Below are positions 17,662 to 29,787 of a stretch of DNA of 59,287 bases, in pieces; the first letter of the stretch is position 1; every line of letters begins with the position of its first letter. Under the pieces are notes generated by a model, which was given only the letters and a program-made list of their open reading frames with translations, was not told the DNA's origin and searched no databases. The DNA comes from Phycisphaerales bacterium (lineage in GTDB: Bacteria > Planctomycetota > Phycisphaerae > Phycisphaerales > UBA1924). The DNA is taken from positions 1 through 59,287 of the forward strand of contig JAFIFZ010000058.1 in NCBI GenBank assembly GCA_020831775.1, written 5' to 3'. The position numbers were made by a program, and so were the translations under genes.

Positions 17662-18897
17662 TTATTCGTGGCGGAGGGCGACGATCGGGTCGAGGCGTGC
17701 GGCTTTGATCGCCGGGTACATCCCGAAGACGACGCCGACACCGGCGGAGAAGCCGAAGGCCAGGGCGATCGCCCAGACCGGGATCTCCGCCCGCTCGAAG
17801 GGGAAGTTGGGAATGGACCGCAGGGCCAGGGTTGTGGACTGCCCGAGGATCAGGCCGACAAGCCCGCCCATGACGCAGAGCAGCACCGCCTCGATGAGGA
17901 ACTGCGTCATGATCACCAGCGGGTTGGCGCCCAGCGCCTTGCGCAGCCCGATCTCCCGCGTCCGCTCCGAGACCGAGACAAGCATGATGTTCATGATCCC
18001 GACCCCGCCCACCAGCAGCGAGATGCCAACCAGCACGCCCGCCGCTGCGGTCAGCCCCGCGCCGACCGCCCGGAGCTGATCCAGCGCGCTTTCAAGGATG
18101 AACATCCCGAAAGTGTCCTCGTCCTCTGGGCCGAGCTGCCGGTGCTTTCGGAGGATGTATCGGATCTCTTCTCGGGCCTCCTCGGCGACACCCGCGGCCC
18201 GGAGCTGCACGATCGCGGCGGACCAGGGCATGGCGACCATCGAGCGGATGGTGCCGTAGGGGATGTAGACCTCGACGCGTGAGTCGCCCCCGCCGAACAT
18301 CGCCGGAAGGCTCTGGGTCTCGACGACGCCGACAACGAGGAACCGCCGGTTGTTGACGAGGATGTACTCGCCCACGCCCCCGGAGGCGAGCCGCAGCTCG
18401 TCGACGGCAAAGTCGTTGACGATGGCGATCTGGAGCCGGTTCTCCGAGTCGTTTGTGTTGAATGGACGCCCGGCGATGATCGAACGGTTCTCGATCTCAA
18501 GGTAGTCGGGGTCGATGCCCTGGACGCTGACGCCGTCGAACTTGCGGTCCGCGTGCATCACGGTGGCCCGGAGGCTGGCGCTGAGGGCGATCGAGTCGAT
18601 CGTGGTCGCGTTGTCGCGGAGGGCCTGGGCGTCGTCGGGGAGGATGCGGACATCCTGCCACGAGATCGTGCCCCGCATCGATTCGGGCACGGTCCCCCAG
18701 AGGTGCAAACGGCGCGCGCCGAGCGACTCGAACTCCGAGAGCACCCATGTGTTCAGCGAAGAGACCGCCGCGATCACCGTCGTGATCGCCCAGACGCCGA
18801 TCACGATGCCGAGCGTCGTGAGCAGCGCTCGGGCCTTGTTGTTGAACATCTGCGCCAAGGCGAAGAGCACGGTCTGGACGAGGAATCGCGCGGGCAT
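17662..18897 (-). CDS. MacB-like ABC transporter permease
   Basis: The start ATG overlaps the ATPase stop (TGATG). The 411-residue protein has one N-terminal membrane segment (ALLTTLGIVIGVWAITTVIA), a large periplasmic MacB_PCD domain (about 45-280) and three C-terminal segments forming the FtsX domain (LLVGGVGIMNIMLVSVSERT, REIGLRKALGA, and a final PIVALRHE). This layout belongs to the MacB/LolE type VII ABC proteins that push substrates from the periplasm through TolC rather than across the inner membrane. The partner ATPase, adaptor and TolC genes adjoin it. The cargo is unknown; it may be a macrolide-like toxin, lipoprotein or signal peptide. Confidence 0.92.
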   Translation of the reverse strand: MPARFLVQTVLFALAQMFNNKARALLTTLGIVIGVWAITTVIAAVSSLNTWVLSEFESLGARRLHLWGTVPESMRGTISWQDVRILPDDAQALRDNATTIDSIALSASLRATVMHADRKFDGVSVQGIDPDYLEIENRSIIAGRPFNTNDSENRLQIAIVNDFAVDELRLASGGVGEYILVNNRRFLVVGVVETQSLPAMFGGGDSRVEVYIPYGTIRSMVAMPWSAAIVQLRAAGVAEEAREEIRYILRKHRQLGPEDEDTFGMFILESALDQLRAVGAGLTAAAGVLVGISLLVGGVGIMNIMLVSVSERTREIGLRKALGANPLVIMTQFLIEAVLLCVMGGLVGLILGQSTTLALRSIPNFPFERAEIPVWAIALAFGFSAGVGVVFGMYPAIKAARLDPIVALRHE

Positions 18898-19706
18898 CAC
18901 GGCGACACCCACCCGGGCGCCTCGCCGCCCGATCCCTCGCCGTTCCCGCCCGGATCGCGGGGCCCGTAGACCCGCTGGTGGGCGATCGTGGCGGCCTGCT
19001 CCAGCCACGCGGTGTGCACCGGGTCGCGCTGGGTCGGGCAGTCAGAAACGATCAGCCCGTCGCGGAGGCGGACGATCCGTTCGGCCCAGCCGGCGATGTC
19101 TTCCTCGTGGGTGACGATAACGATCGTCTGGCCCTCCTCGTGCAGGGCCTTGAAGAGCTGGAGGATCTCCTCTGAAGTCGTCGAGTCGAGGTTGCCCGTC
19201 GGCTCGTCGGCGAGAAGGAGCGAAGGCTGATTGACCAGAGCCCTGGCGATCGCGACACGCTGGCGCTGCCCGCCAGAGAGCTGGCTGGGGCGGTGGCCGG
19301 TGCGGTTGCCCAGCCCGACACGCTCCAGCGCCCGCCTGGCCCGGCGGCGAGAGCCCCACCAGTTGCGCTTGGAGTACAGCAGCGGGAGCTGGACATTCGC
19401 CAGCGCCGTCGAGCGGCTCAGCAGCTCGAACGACTGGAAGACGAACCCGAGCTTCTCGTTGCGGAAGCGGGCGAGCTCGAACGAGCCCATGTTCTGCACG
19501 CCCCGCCCGTCGATCTCGTACCGGCCGCCGGTCGGCTTGTCGAGCGCGCCCATAATGTTCATCAGGGTCGACTTGCCCGAGCCGGAGGCGCCCATCACCG
19601 CGACGAACTCGTTGGGCTCGATCGTCAGCGAGACACCGGCGAGGGCGTGGACCTCCTCGCCCCCCAGGCGGTAGGTCTTGCGGATGTCGCGGAGGACGAG
19701 GCTCAT
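18897..19706 (-). CDS. ABC transporter ATP-binding protein (MacB/LolD-type)
   Basis: A 269-residue ATPase with Walker A (GASGSGKSTLMN), Q loop, signature (LSGGQRQRVAIARAL), Walker B (LLLADEPTGNLDS) and H loop (IVIVTHEEDIAGWAERIVRL), all intact. It overlaps the adaptor stop by four bases (ATGA) and the permease start by one base, so the three are translationally coupled. It energises the MacB-like permease. A C-terminal tail of about 40 residues beyond the usual 225-residue LolD core is present and of unknown role. Confidence 0.94.
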   Translation of the reverse strand: MSLVLRDIRKTYRLGGEEVHALAGVSLTIEPNEFVAVMGASGSGKSTLMNIMGALDKPTGGRYEIDGRGVQNMGSFELARFRNEKLGFVFQSFELLSRSTALANVQLPLLYSKRNWWGSRRRARRALERVGLGNRTGHRPSQLSGGQRQRVAIARALVNQPSLLLADEPTGNLDSTTSEEILQLFKALHEEGQTIVIVTHEEDIAGWAERIVRLRDGLIVSDCPTQRDPVHTAWLEQAATIAHQRVYGPRDPGGNGEGSGGEAPGWVSP

Positions 19707-21100
19707 CCCTCCGGGGCCTCGGCGGTTTCGGCGGCGCGGGCCGGGGCGGACTCGACCACGGCGGCGCCCTCGCCCTCCAGGCGGACCGTGTCGTTGTGCT
19801 TGAGGGTCCGAAGCACGCGGAAGGGACCGGAGACGACGCGGTCGCCCTCCTCCAGCCCGGCGAGGATCGCCGTCTCACGCAGCGACGACGCCGAGGTCTT
19901 CACGCCCCGCGCAACCGCCTTGCCATCGTTGTAGACGAAGACGACCGAGGCGTAGGTGCGGTCGCGGTCGATGTTGGGGTCGTTCTCGCGGATCGCCTGA
20001 GGAAGCTCCTCGACCCGCTTGTCCTGCACCGACTGAGAAGGCACGACCAGCGCATCTTCGAGCGCCTCGACCTCGATGTCGACATTGGCGGTCAGCCCCG
20101 CGAACATGCGTTCGTCCTCGGTGTCGAAGACGATCTCGGCGTCGAAGACGCGGGTGCCGTCGGCCCCGGCGATGCCCTCTCGCGCCACGCGGATGAGCTC
20201 GCCGGTAAAGACGCGGTCGGCGAAGCCGTTGATGTAGACCCGGACGGTCATGCCCTCGCGGACCCGCGCGACATCGACCTCGTTCAGCGCCGCGATCACG
20301 CGCATGTCGCTCAGGTCGGCGATCGTCATGATCGTCGACCCGACATTGGAGATCGTGCCGAGGGCGACCTCGCCCTCCTTCATGTTCACCCGGGTGATCG
20401 TGCCGTCGATCGGGGAGCGGATCACGGTGTAGCCGAGACTCTCGTTGGCTCTGGAGAGGTCCGCCTCGGCGATGCGGATGCCGGCGCGGGCCGACTCGAC
20501 ATTGGCGCGCGTCCGTTCCAGCGAGGCGATCTGGGCGGCAAGGTTTGCCCGCTGACGGTCGAACTCGGCGCGGACCGTGTCCAGCTCCGACTTGGCGATG
20601 TCGCCCGAGGCGAAGAGCGTGCTGAGGCGTTCAAAGTCCGCCGCCGCCTTGTCCATCGAGGCCCGCGTGCCCTCGATCGAGGCCTCCTCGGCTTTGAGCG
20701 AGGCCTGGACCGCGGCGAGGTTCGCCCTGTCAGCCGCGAGCCGAGCCTCCGCGGCATCGACCTGGGCGCGGATCTCCTTGTCGTCCAGCGTGACGACGAT
20801 CTGCCCCGCTTCGACAGGCTCGCCGTCGAGCCTGGGGATGCTCGCGATCTGCGCCGAGACACGAGAGGAGATGTTCACCGAGGTGGAAGCTTTGACGGTG
20901 CCGGGCGCCGAGACCACCCGCACGACCCGGTCCCGGCGGACGGGGGTGACGGCGACAAGCTCGCCCCGCGCCACTTCGGCCCTGGCCTCCATGACTGACT
21001 GGACCTTGGGATATAGAAACGCCGCGCCCCCGCCCACGACGAGCGCGAGCACGACGCCGACACCGACGGTCCACCGCAGGATGCGAAGCAGTCTGCTCAA
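19703..21100 (-). CDS. Periplasmic adaptor of efflux pump (MacA/HlyD family)
   Basis: Starts at a TTG with a strong AGGAG seven bases upstream. The 465-residue membrane-fusion protein has an N-terminal anchor (about 8-31), a split biotinyl-lipoyl domain (APGTVKASTSVNISSRVSAQ and VIRSPIDGTITRVNMKEGEV), a long alpha-hairpin between them (about 110-215, for example ASIEGTRASMDKAAADFERL), and beta-barrel and membrane-proximal domains at the C-terminus. It would link the MacB-like permease to the TolC-like duct. It is the first gene of the four-gene efflux operon and diverges from thiD. Confidence 0.92.
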   Translation of the reverse strand: MSRLLRILRWTVGVGVVLALVVGGGAAFLYPKVQSVMEARAEVARGELVAVTPVRRDRVVRVVSAPGTVKASTSVNISSRVSAQIASIPRLDGEPVEAGQIVVTLDDKEIRAQVDAAEARLAADRANLAAVQASLKAEEASIEGTRASMDKAAADFERLSTLFASGDIAKSELDTVRAEFDRQRANLAAQIASLERTRANVESARAGIRIAEADLSRANESLGYTVIRSPIDGTITRVNMKEGEVALGTISNVGSTIMTIADLSDMRVIAALNEVDVARVREGMTVRVYINGFADRVFTGELIRVAREGIAGADGTRVFDAEIVFDTEDERMFAGLTANVDIEVEALEDALVVPSQSVQDKRVEELPQAIRENDPNIDRDRTYASVVFVYNDGKAVARGVKTSASSLRETAILAGLEEGDRVVSGPFRVLRTLKHNDTVRLEGEGAAVVESAPARAAETAEAPEG

Positions 21101-21312
21101 TCCGATTCTCCTCTGGCCGCCGGTGGCTCAGGACCGCCTCGCTGGTGTACCGGGTTCGCAGCCTGCCCGGTGCGATGGATTCGGAATCCGCCCGCACCGA
21201 TTGCAGACGGTAGCCCGCAGAACGCGGCCCACACGCCCTTTCTCCCCCGCCACTATCGTTCGGGCATCCTCCGACCGACCATCGAGCCCCCCAGCGAAGC
21301 GACAGACCACCG

Positions 21313-22125
21313 ATGATCTACAACATCCTCTCCATCGCCGGCTCAGACCCTTCCGGCGGCGCTGGCATCCAGGCGGACATCAAGGCCTGCTCCGCCTGCG
21401 GCGCCTACGCCATGGCCGCCATCACCGCCCTGACAGCACAGAACACCCGGGGCGTCACCGGCGTCCACCATGTCCCGCCCGAGTTCGTCCGCCGGCAGAT
21501 CGACGCGGTCTTCGACGACATCCGCGTCGACGCCGTCAAGGTCGGCATGGTCGCGACCGCCGAGATCGCGGCCGCCATCGCCGACGCCCTGCTCGCCCAC
21601 CGACCGGCGTTCGTCGTCGTCGATCCCGTGATGGTCGCCAAGAGCGGCGACCGCCTGCTCGACACCGAGGCCGAAGACGCGGTCCGCACACGCCTCGTCC
21701 CACTCGCCGATGTGCTCACGCCAAACCTGCTCGAAGCGGCGGTGCTCCTGGGCAAAGAGCGTCCGGAGACGCCAGAAGCCCAGCAGGACGCCGCGATCGC
21801 CCTGCGCTCCTTGGGCGCAAGAGCCGTCCTGCTCAAGGGCGGCTTCCAGCACGCCGAGCGGGCCGGCTCAGCCAGCGACGACCTCCTCGCCGACGAATCG
21901 GGGCTCCGCTGGTTCAACGCGACGCGGATCCAGACCGACCGCGTCCACGGCAGCGGCTGCACCCTCTCGGCGGCGATCGCCGCCCTCCGGCCGAGCCATC
22001 CGGACCTCCCGTCGACCATCGCCGCCGCCAAGGCGTTCGTCCACGGCGCGATCGAGCGGGCGCCCGCCCTTGCCGTGGGCGGGGGCCGCCCCCCGACCCA
22101 CCACTTCCACCGCCTGTGGAACTGA
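21313..22125 (+). CDS. thiD: Hydroxymethylpyrimidine/phosphomethylpyrimidine kinase
   Basis: A 270-residue ribokinase-fold enzyme that phosphorylates HMP and HMP-P in thiamin synthesis. Diagnostic blocks are the N-terminal IAGSDPSGGAGIQADIKACS, VDAVKVGMV, VVDPVMVAKSGDRLL, LTPNLLEA, and the anion-hole/catalytic GSGCTLSAAIAA near residue 216. Length is normal for ThiD. It stands alone; no TPP riboswitch signature (the CTGAGA and ACCTGA boxes) is visible upstream, and no other thi genes are in the window. Confidence 0.95.
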   Translation: MIYNILSIAGSDPSGGAGIQADIKACSACGAYAMAAITALTAQNTRGVTGVHHVPPEFVRRQIDAVFDDIRVDAVKVGMVATAEIAAAIADALLAHRPAFVVVDPVMVAKSGDRLLDTEAEDAVRTRLVPLADVLTPNLLEAAVLLGKERPETPEAQQDAAIALRSLGARAVLLKGGFQHAERAGSASDDLLADESGLRWFNATRIQTDRVHGSGCTLSAAIAALRPSHPDLPSTIAAAKAFVHGAIERAPALAVGGGRPPTHHFHRLWN

Positions 22126-22480
22126 TCGATCGGATCGCCCACTCACCGAACCCACACACCATCCAAAAACAATGGTTATAGGACCGGAGCGGCCCCGTGT
22201 TTCCGCTTTCTCCGCCCAAGGTCCTATATCCACACAGTCTCCAAATACCCTCTAAACAAATCTAAATCATCCGGTTTGGTCCGCCCACACAACCCGTTCA
22301 GAACGCCGTGTTTTTCCATACTCCGGCGTTATTCGCCTCGACACCCGCCGATTGGGACTTGAAGAAGACGCGACGATCCGGCAAACTGCGAGTAAAGGTT
22401 CTCCCGGGTCGCGGCTCCACCGTGGGTTTCGCCGCGCTCGGTCCCTTCATGCTTCAGATGAAGTGCGAGGAGTTCAGATC
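22126..22480. promoter_or_regulatory. Upstream region of the beta-helix protein, with an inverted repeat
   Basis: This gap is clearly less GC-rich than its surroundings (22165-22330). It contains the inverted repeat GGTTATAGGACC (22174-22185) and GGTCCTATATCC (22220-22231), agreeing at 11 of 12 positions with a 34-base spacer. It may be an operator pair or a mRNA stem ahead of the secreted protein. No gene is supported here. Confidence 0.45.
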
Positions 22481-25312
22481 ATGATCAGCAAGTGTGTTTC
22501 TCGATTCGCAGACCGCCGGATCTCCGCGTCGCTCGTCGTCGCTCTATTCGCAGGGCACGCCGCCGCGGCGACCATCAATGTCCCCGCCGACCAGCCGACC
22601 ATCCAGGACGCGGTCAATGTCGCCGTCACCGGCGACGAGATCGTCGTTGCCGACGGCACCTACTCCGGCTTCGGCTTCACCAATGTCGACCTGCAGGGCA
22701 AGGACCTCATCATCCGCTCGGCCAACGGCCCGGCCAACACCACCCTCGACGGCGGGTTCCTCAGCCGCGCATTCGTCATCAACTCCGGACAGACCAGCGC
22801 CACGGTCATCGAAGGCTTCACCTTCCAGAACCACGGCGACTTCTTCACCGTCGACAGCGGCGGCGCCATCCTCATCCAGGACTCATCGCCCATCATCCGC
22901 AACTCCGTCTTCAGCGGCGGCGGCGCTCTCGACGGCGGGGCCATCGCTGCGATCGGCACCGGCACCGTGCTGATCGAGAACTGCGAGTTCGGCAACCCCG
23001 ACTTCGTCGACTCCGGCGGCGCCATCTTCGTCAACGGCCCGACCGTCAATGTCGTCGGCTGCGAGTTCCGCGACATCGACCTCTTCAATGTCACCGGCGG
23101 TGACGGCGCGGCCATCTACACCTCCGGCGGCGAGCTGAACATCGTCGACAGCCACTTCGAGGGCGGCCTCGCCAGGCGAGGCGGCGCCATGTGGATCGGC
23201 GCCACCGATGTCACCATCACCGACAGCACCTTCCACAACAATCAGGCCGCAGACCAGGCCGGCGCCATCTGGGTCAACAACGCCTTCCTCAACCTCGTCG
23301 AGAACACCGAGTTCGTCGGCAATGAGGCCGTCGACTTCGACGGCGGCGGGATCTCCAACGGCGGAGCGCTCCGCTTCCTCGGAACCACCTCGGTCGGCAA
23401 CTTCGTCGACTGCCTCTTCGAGGACAACAGGTCGACCTCCGAGCCCGGCCTGAGCTCCGGCCAGGCCCGCGGCGCCGCCGTGCTCGCTTTCAGCCCCACC
23501 CTGTCGTTCACCGATTGCGTCTTCCGCAACAACATCAGCAACGGCTCAAACGACGGCGACTCCATCCACGGCGCAATCACTGTCCAAGGCTCCGCCGAGG
23601 TCACCGTCACCGGCTGCCTCTTCGAGGGCAATGTCGCCCGCAGCCTCTTCGACCCCAACAACAGCGCCTGGGGCGCAGCCATCAGCTGCTTCGCCCAGAA
23701 CTCGACTGTGACCATCGATGACTCGCAGTTCATCAACAACGACGGCCAACAGGGAGCTGTCTACCTGCAGGGCACCGCCGGCGGCAACCGCCCCGTCCAC
23801 GCCGTGACCAACTCGCTCTTCGAGGGCAACACGACCAACTTCGGCGCACTCCGTATCGTCACAAACACCGAATCAACCGTCATCAACTGCGTCTTCCGCG
23901 ACAACACCTCGACGAGCGCCCGCGCCGCGCTGGCCATCCAGAACCAGGACACGATCAGCGTCGTCGAGGACTGCCTCTTCGAGAACAATTCCACCGACGG
24001 AAACGGCGGAGCCGTAGGCATCTTCAATCCGCTCGAAGTGACCTTCCGCAACTGCGTCTTCGACGACAACTTCAGCGGAGGAGGCAGCGGCGGCGCGGTC
24101 CGCGTCGACAACAACGACTCAGTCCCCCACTCCACCACCCTCGTCTTCGAAGGCTGCGAGTTCCGAAACAACGAAGCCAACTTCGGCGCCGGAATCTCGA
24201 TGCCCATCTTCGCAGGCTCGAACAATGTCAATCTCACCGTCCGAGACTCACTCTTCGAGAACAACACGGGCAACTGGGGCGCCGGCATCCACACCCAGGG
24301 CTTCGTTACCGACGGCGTCTCGCCTTCGGTGATCCCGGTCGTCACTGTCGAGAATTCCACCTTCCGCAACAACAACACCTCCTCCGGCGGATCCGGTATC
24401 CGCTTCAACAACACCGCGGAGATCTCCGTGACCGGCTCGCTCTTCGAGAACAACACCACCAACGGCTCCGGCGCCGGCATCTGGGCACAGGGCGTCTCCG
24501 GCGACGGCATCCGCGACACCATCATCCGCAACAACAACGCCGTCCTTAACGGCGGCGGTGTCTTCCACACCGAGATCGCCGATGTCTCCTCCACACTCAA
24601 CATCACCAACTCGCTGATCGCCGGCAACGCCACCGAGATCGGCGGCGGCCTCTACGCCGAGGGCGACACGACCACCAACCTCCTCAATGTCACCGTCGCG
24701 GAGAACTCCGCCGAGCTTCTCGCCAACAGCATCAACGCCGACACCGGCGCAGAGGTCCGCCTCGACAACTCCATCGTCTGGAGCGCCTCGGGCGTCGCCA
24801 GCGAACAGATCGCCGTCGGCTTCGACGCCAACATCACCGCCAACTGGTCGAACATCCAGGGCGGTGAGTCCGGCGTCACCGGCGCCGGCACGACCGACTG
24901 GCTCGCCGGTAACATCGACGCCGACCCCGTCTTCGCCGATGTCTCGGGCGACGACTACACCCTCGCCGCAGGTTCAGCCTCCGTCGACGCGGGCGACAGC
25001 TCGCTCGTCAGCGGCATCGACTTCGACCTCGCCGGCAACCCCCGCGTCATCGACGCGGTGAACTACACCGCCACCGGCCCGAGCACGCCGGCCGTAGACC
25101 ACGGCGCCTACGAGGCCCCCGCCGACCTGCCCGGCACAGGCCCGACCTGCCCGCCCGACCTCAACGGCGACGGCGTCGTTGACGCAGACGACTTCTTCCT
25201 TTTCCTCCAGCTCTTCGCCGACGGCGACCCCCGCGCCGACTTCAACAACGACGGCGTGATCGACGCAGACGACTTCTTCGCCTTCCTCGCCGCCTTCGCC
25301 GCCGGCTGCTGA
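22481..25312 (+). CDS. Secreted parallel beta-helix protein with C-terminal GC-type dockerin
   Basis: The ATG at 22481 has GAGGAG nine bases upstream. The 943-residue protein has a Sec signal (SLVVALFAGHAAAA), then PADQPTIQDAVNVAVTGDEI, the conserved opening of planctomycetal right-handed beta-helix proteins. About 35 coils follow, many carrying an FxNN or FENNxxxxGGA core (for example DCLFENNSTDGNGGAVGIF), the polymorphic outer membrane/parallel beta-helix repeat signature. It ends with two EF-hand-like dockerin repeats and AAGC, nearly identical to the tail of the protein at 1368. Such folds often bind or cleave polysaccharide, but no pectate-lyase catalytic residues are evident. A strong terminator follows. 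Confidence 0.88.
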   Translation: MISKCVSRFADRRISASLVVALFAGHAAAATINVPADQPTIQDAVNVAVTGDEIVVADGTYSGFGFTNVDLQGKDLIIRSANGPANTTLDGGFLSRAFVINSGQTSATVIEGFTFQNHGDFFTVDSGGAILIQDSSPIIRNSVFSGGGALDGGAIAAIGTGTVLIENCEFGNPDFVDSGGAIFVNGPTVNVVGCEFRDIDLFNVTGGDGAAIYTSGGELNIVDSHFEGGLARRGGAMWIGATDVTITDSTFHNNQAADQAGAIWVNNAFLNLVENTEFVGNEAVDFDGGGISNGGALRFLGTTSVGNFVDCLFEDNRSTSEPGLSSGQARGAAVLAFSPTLSFTDCVFRNNISNGSNDGDSIHGAITVQGSAEVTVTGCLFEGNVARSLFDPNNSAWGAAISCFAQNSTVTIDDSQFINNDGQQGAVYLQGTAGGNRPVHAVTNSLFEGNTTNFGALRIVTNTESTVINCVFRDNTSTSARAALAIQNQDTISVVEDCLFENNSTDGNGGAVGIFNPLEVTFRNCVFDDNFSGGGSGGAVRVDNNDSVPHSTTLVFEGCEFRNNEANFGAGISMPIFAGSNNVNLTVRDSLFENNTGNWGAGIHTQGFVTDGVSPSVIPVVTVENSTFRNNNTSSGGSGIRFNNTAEISVTGSLFENNTTNGSGAGIWAQGVSGDGIRDTIIRNNNAVLNGGGVFHTEIADVSSTLNITNSLIAGNATEIGGGLYAEGDTTTNLLNVTVAENSAELLANSINADTGAEVRLDNSIVWSASGVASEQIAVGFDANITANWSNIQGGESGVTGAGTTDWLAGNIDADPVFADVSGDDYTLAAGSASVDAGDSSLVSGIDFDLAGNPRVIDAVNYTATGPSTPAVDHGAYEAPADLPGTGPTCPPDLNGDGVVDADDFFLFLQLFADGDPRADFNNDGVIDADDFFAFLAAFAAGC

Positions 25313-25342
25313 TCGCTCAACGAACACTTCTGAGAAGCACAC

Positions 25343-25376
25343 CGCCCCCGCCGGGATCGCCCGGCGGGGGCGTTTT
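25343..25376 (+). terminator. Intrinsic terminator after the beta-helix protein
   Basis: A perfect 13-bp stem (CGCCCCCGCCGGG/CCCGGCGGGGGCG) with tetraloop ATCG is followed directly by TTTT. It is a very strong Rho-independent terminator for the plus-strand gene ending at 25312. Confidence 0.92.
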
Positions 25377-25422
25377 CATGCTCCACAACCGCGTGTGTGC
25401 CAGGGCGCAGCAGATCGAGCGT

Positions 25423-27810
<2,388 letters not shown>

Positions 27811-28061
27811 CGGCGGAGCGTAGCCACCGACACGCAGGCCCAAGACGGTGATGGACAGGCCCCGTCGGGTCGATACCAGACGAATCGACCGATGAACCGG
27901 AGGTCGCCCGCAGGCGTATGGACAGAAGCTGTTATGGTCTTTGTGCGGCGTTCTGCACGCATTGACTGCCCCCCCGGCCTTCTCTAGCGTTGACGCCCGC
28001 CGGCGGCGGGCTTCGGTTCGGTGATTGGCGTGCAACGATCGCCCCAGAGAATTCGAGCAGG

Positions 28062-29468
28062 ATGAGCCAGGACCCCAAAGACACCGATCCGAACAAGACC
28101 GCCCCCGTGGGCGATCTGGACGACCCGCTGTCGCTGAACAAGCCGGCCAGGCTGTCGCGTCCGCCCGAGCCGGGCCCCAAGACCGTCGAGGAGGTCGAGC
28201 AGCGTCTCCAGGAAGCCGCCAAGGGCGAGACCAACCTCGACACGCTCATCGGGCGCCTCGTCATCGAGAGCGGCCTGGCGACCGAGGACGAGGTCGAGCA
28301 CTGCCTCGGTCAGGTCGGAGGGCGCGTCGCCCCCGAGGAGATCGCCCAGCGCTCCCTCGCGCAGGTGCTCGTCGACAACGACTTTGTCACCAAACGCCAG
28401 ATCGCCCGCCTCCGCCAGATCCTCGAGGCCGAGCGTTCTGGCCAGAAGATCCCCGGCTACCGCCTCTTGGGCAAGCTGGGCGCTGGCGCCATGGCGACGG
28501 TCTTCAAGGGGCGACAGCTCAGCCTCGACCGGCTGGTCGCCATCAAGATCCTGCCCAAGAAGTTCAGCGCCAACGCGCAGTTCATCGAGCGTTTCTACGC
28601 CGAGGGCAGAGCCGCCGCGCAGCTCAACCATCCCAACATCGTGCAGGCTTACGATGTCGGAAAGGCCGCCGATTACCACTACTTCGTCATGGAGTATGTC
28701 GAGGGGCGGACGGTCTACGACGACATCATCAAGCACAAGCGCTTCAGCGAGCAGGAGGCGGTCCGCGTCGCCATCCAGGTCGCCGAAGCGCTCCTGCACG
28801 CCCACGAAAAGGGCCTCATCCACCGGGATGTCAAGCCAAAGAACATCATGATCAGCCGGGAAGAGGTCGTAAAGCTCGCCGACCTCGGTCTGGCCAGGGC
28901 GATCTCCGACAAGGAAGCGGCCGAGGCCGAGGCGGGCAAGGCCTTCGGCACCCCCTACTACATCAGCCCCGAGCAGATCCGGGGCCACAAGGAGATCGGG
29001 CCCCCCGCCGACATCTACTCCCTCGGCGCCACCCTCTACCACATGCTCACGGGCAATGTCCCCTTCGACGGCAAGAACCCGTCGAGTGTCATGCACAAGC
29101 ACCTCAAGTCCGAGCTTGTGCCCCCCGACCATGTCAACCCCAAGCTCTCCGCCGGGATCAGCGAGGTCATCGAAATGATGATGGCCAAGAACCCCGCGGA
29201 TCGCTACCAGAACTGCCGCGACCTCCTGATCGACCTCCGGGCCGTCCGCGACGGGGAGCACCCGCCGCTCGCCCACAAGGAGACGCTCGACGCGGGCATG
29301 GTCGCCAGCCTGGCCGAGGCGGAGGCCGGGGCCCAGGTCGAGATCGCCGAGGACCGCTCCGCCCACGAGGGCGTCCCCTGGCACCAGGACTGGCGGACGA
29401 TCCTCCTCCTGGTCCTCCTGGGCATCTGCCTCATCCTGATCATCTATCTGAGCGTCACCCGGAACTGA
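28062..29468 (+). CDS. Hanks-type Ser/Thr protein kinase with C-terminal membrane anchor
   Basis: The ATG at 28062 gives 468 residues. An N-terminal region of about 130 residues has a helical part resembling the regulatory segment of planctomycetal kinases (LDTLIGRLVIESGLATEDEV). The kinase domain (about 133-395) shows LGAGAMATVFKG, VAIKI with Lys162, HRDVKPKNIM catalytic loop, DLG in place of DFG, GTPYYISPEQ activation segment and PPADIYSLGATLYHML. A single transmembrane segment (LLLVLLGICLILIIYL) near the C-terminus anchors it with the kinase in the cytoplasm and almost no extracellular domain. The substrate is unknown; infC lies next downstream on the same strand. Confidence 0.92.
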   Translation: MSQDPKDTDPNKTAPVGDLDDPLSLNKPARLSRPPEPGPKTVEEVEQRLQEAAKGETNLDTLIGRLVIESGLATEDEVEHCLGQVGGRVAPEEIAQRSLAQVLVDNDFVTKRQIARLRQILEAERSGQKIPGYRLLGKLGAGAMATVFKGRQLSLDRLVAIKILPKKFSANAQFIERFYAEGRAAAQLNHPNIVQAYDVGKAADYHYFVMEYVEGRTVYDDIIKHKRFSEQEAVRVAIQVAEALLHAHEKGLIHRDVKPKNIMISREEVVKLADLGLARAISDKEAAEAEAGKAFGTPYYISPEQIRGHKEIGPPADIYSLGATLYHMLTGNVPFDGKNPSSVMHKHLKSELVPPDHVNPKLSAGISEVIEMMMAKNPADRYQNCRDLLIDLRAVRDGEHPPLAHKETLDAGMVASLAEAEAGAQVEIAEDRSAHEGVPWHQDWRTILLLVLLGICLILIIYLSVTRN

Positions 29469-29787
29469 CCGTGATCCGCTCCAGGGTTGCCCGGGAGCGG
29501 CCGGGGGATTAGGCTTGCTAGACCCCGCCGATGTCGGGCGGGTGTATGGCGTCCACCGGAGAGCAGGCGTTGCACCAGAATCTCAGACCAGCTTGGATCG
29601 TCCCGAGCCCGGTCTATCGGTGTGCGCTCCGACGCCGCTGCATCGGCAGAGCGTGACCCGGCCCCAACGAACCATCCCGAGATTCCGGCAGACCGGGCGC
29701 ACAGCCGCCCCGGCCGCCATCCACGCTTTCCCCGCACGGACGGTCCGGCGGGGTATCCAAGCGACGACCCAGTAAGGAGCTCACAAG
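29469..29787. other. Leader/intergenic region before infC
   Basis: A 319-base gap between the kinase and infC. I see no gene in it; frames crossing it have no start signals. It contains the infC ribosome site at its end and may hold an infC promoter and 5' leader. No riboswitch or terminator is recognisable. Confidence 0.4.

Noticed and set aside
21101-21312. TPP riboswitch before thiD
   Set aside because: The conserved CTGAGA, ACCTGA and closing P1 elements could not be found.
22481-25312. CRISPR-like periodicity in the beta-helix gene
   Set aside because: The repeating words encode the FxNN/GGA coils of the protein, vary in spacing and keep frame, so they are protein repeats.
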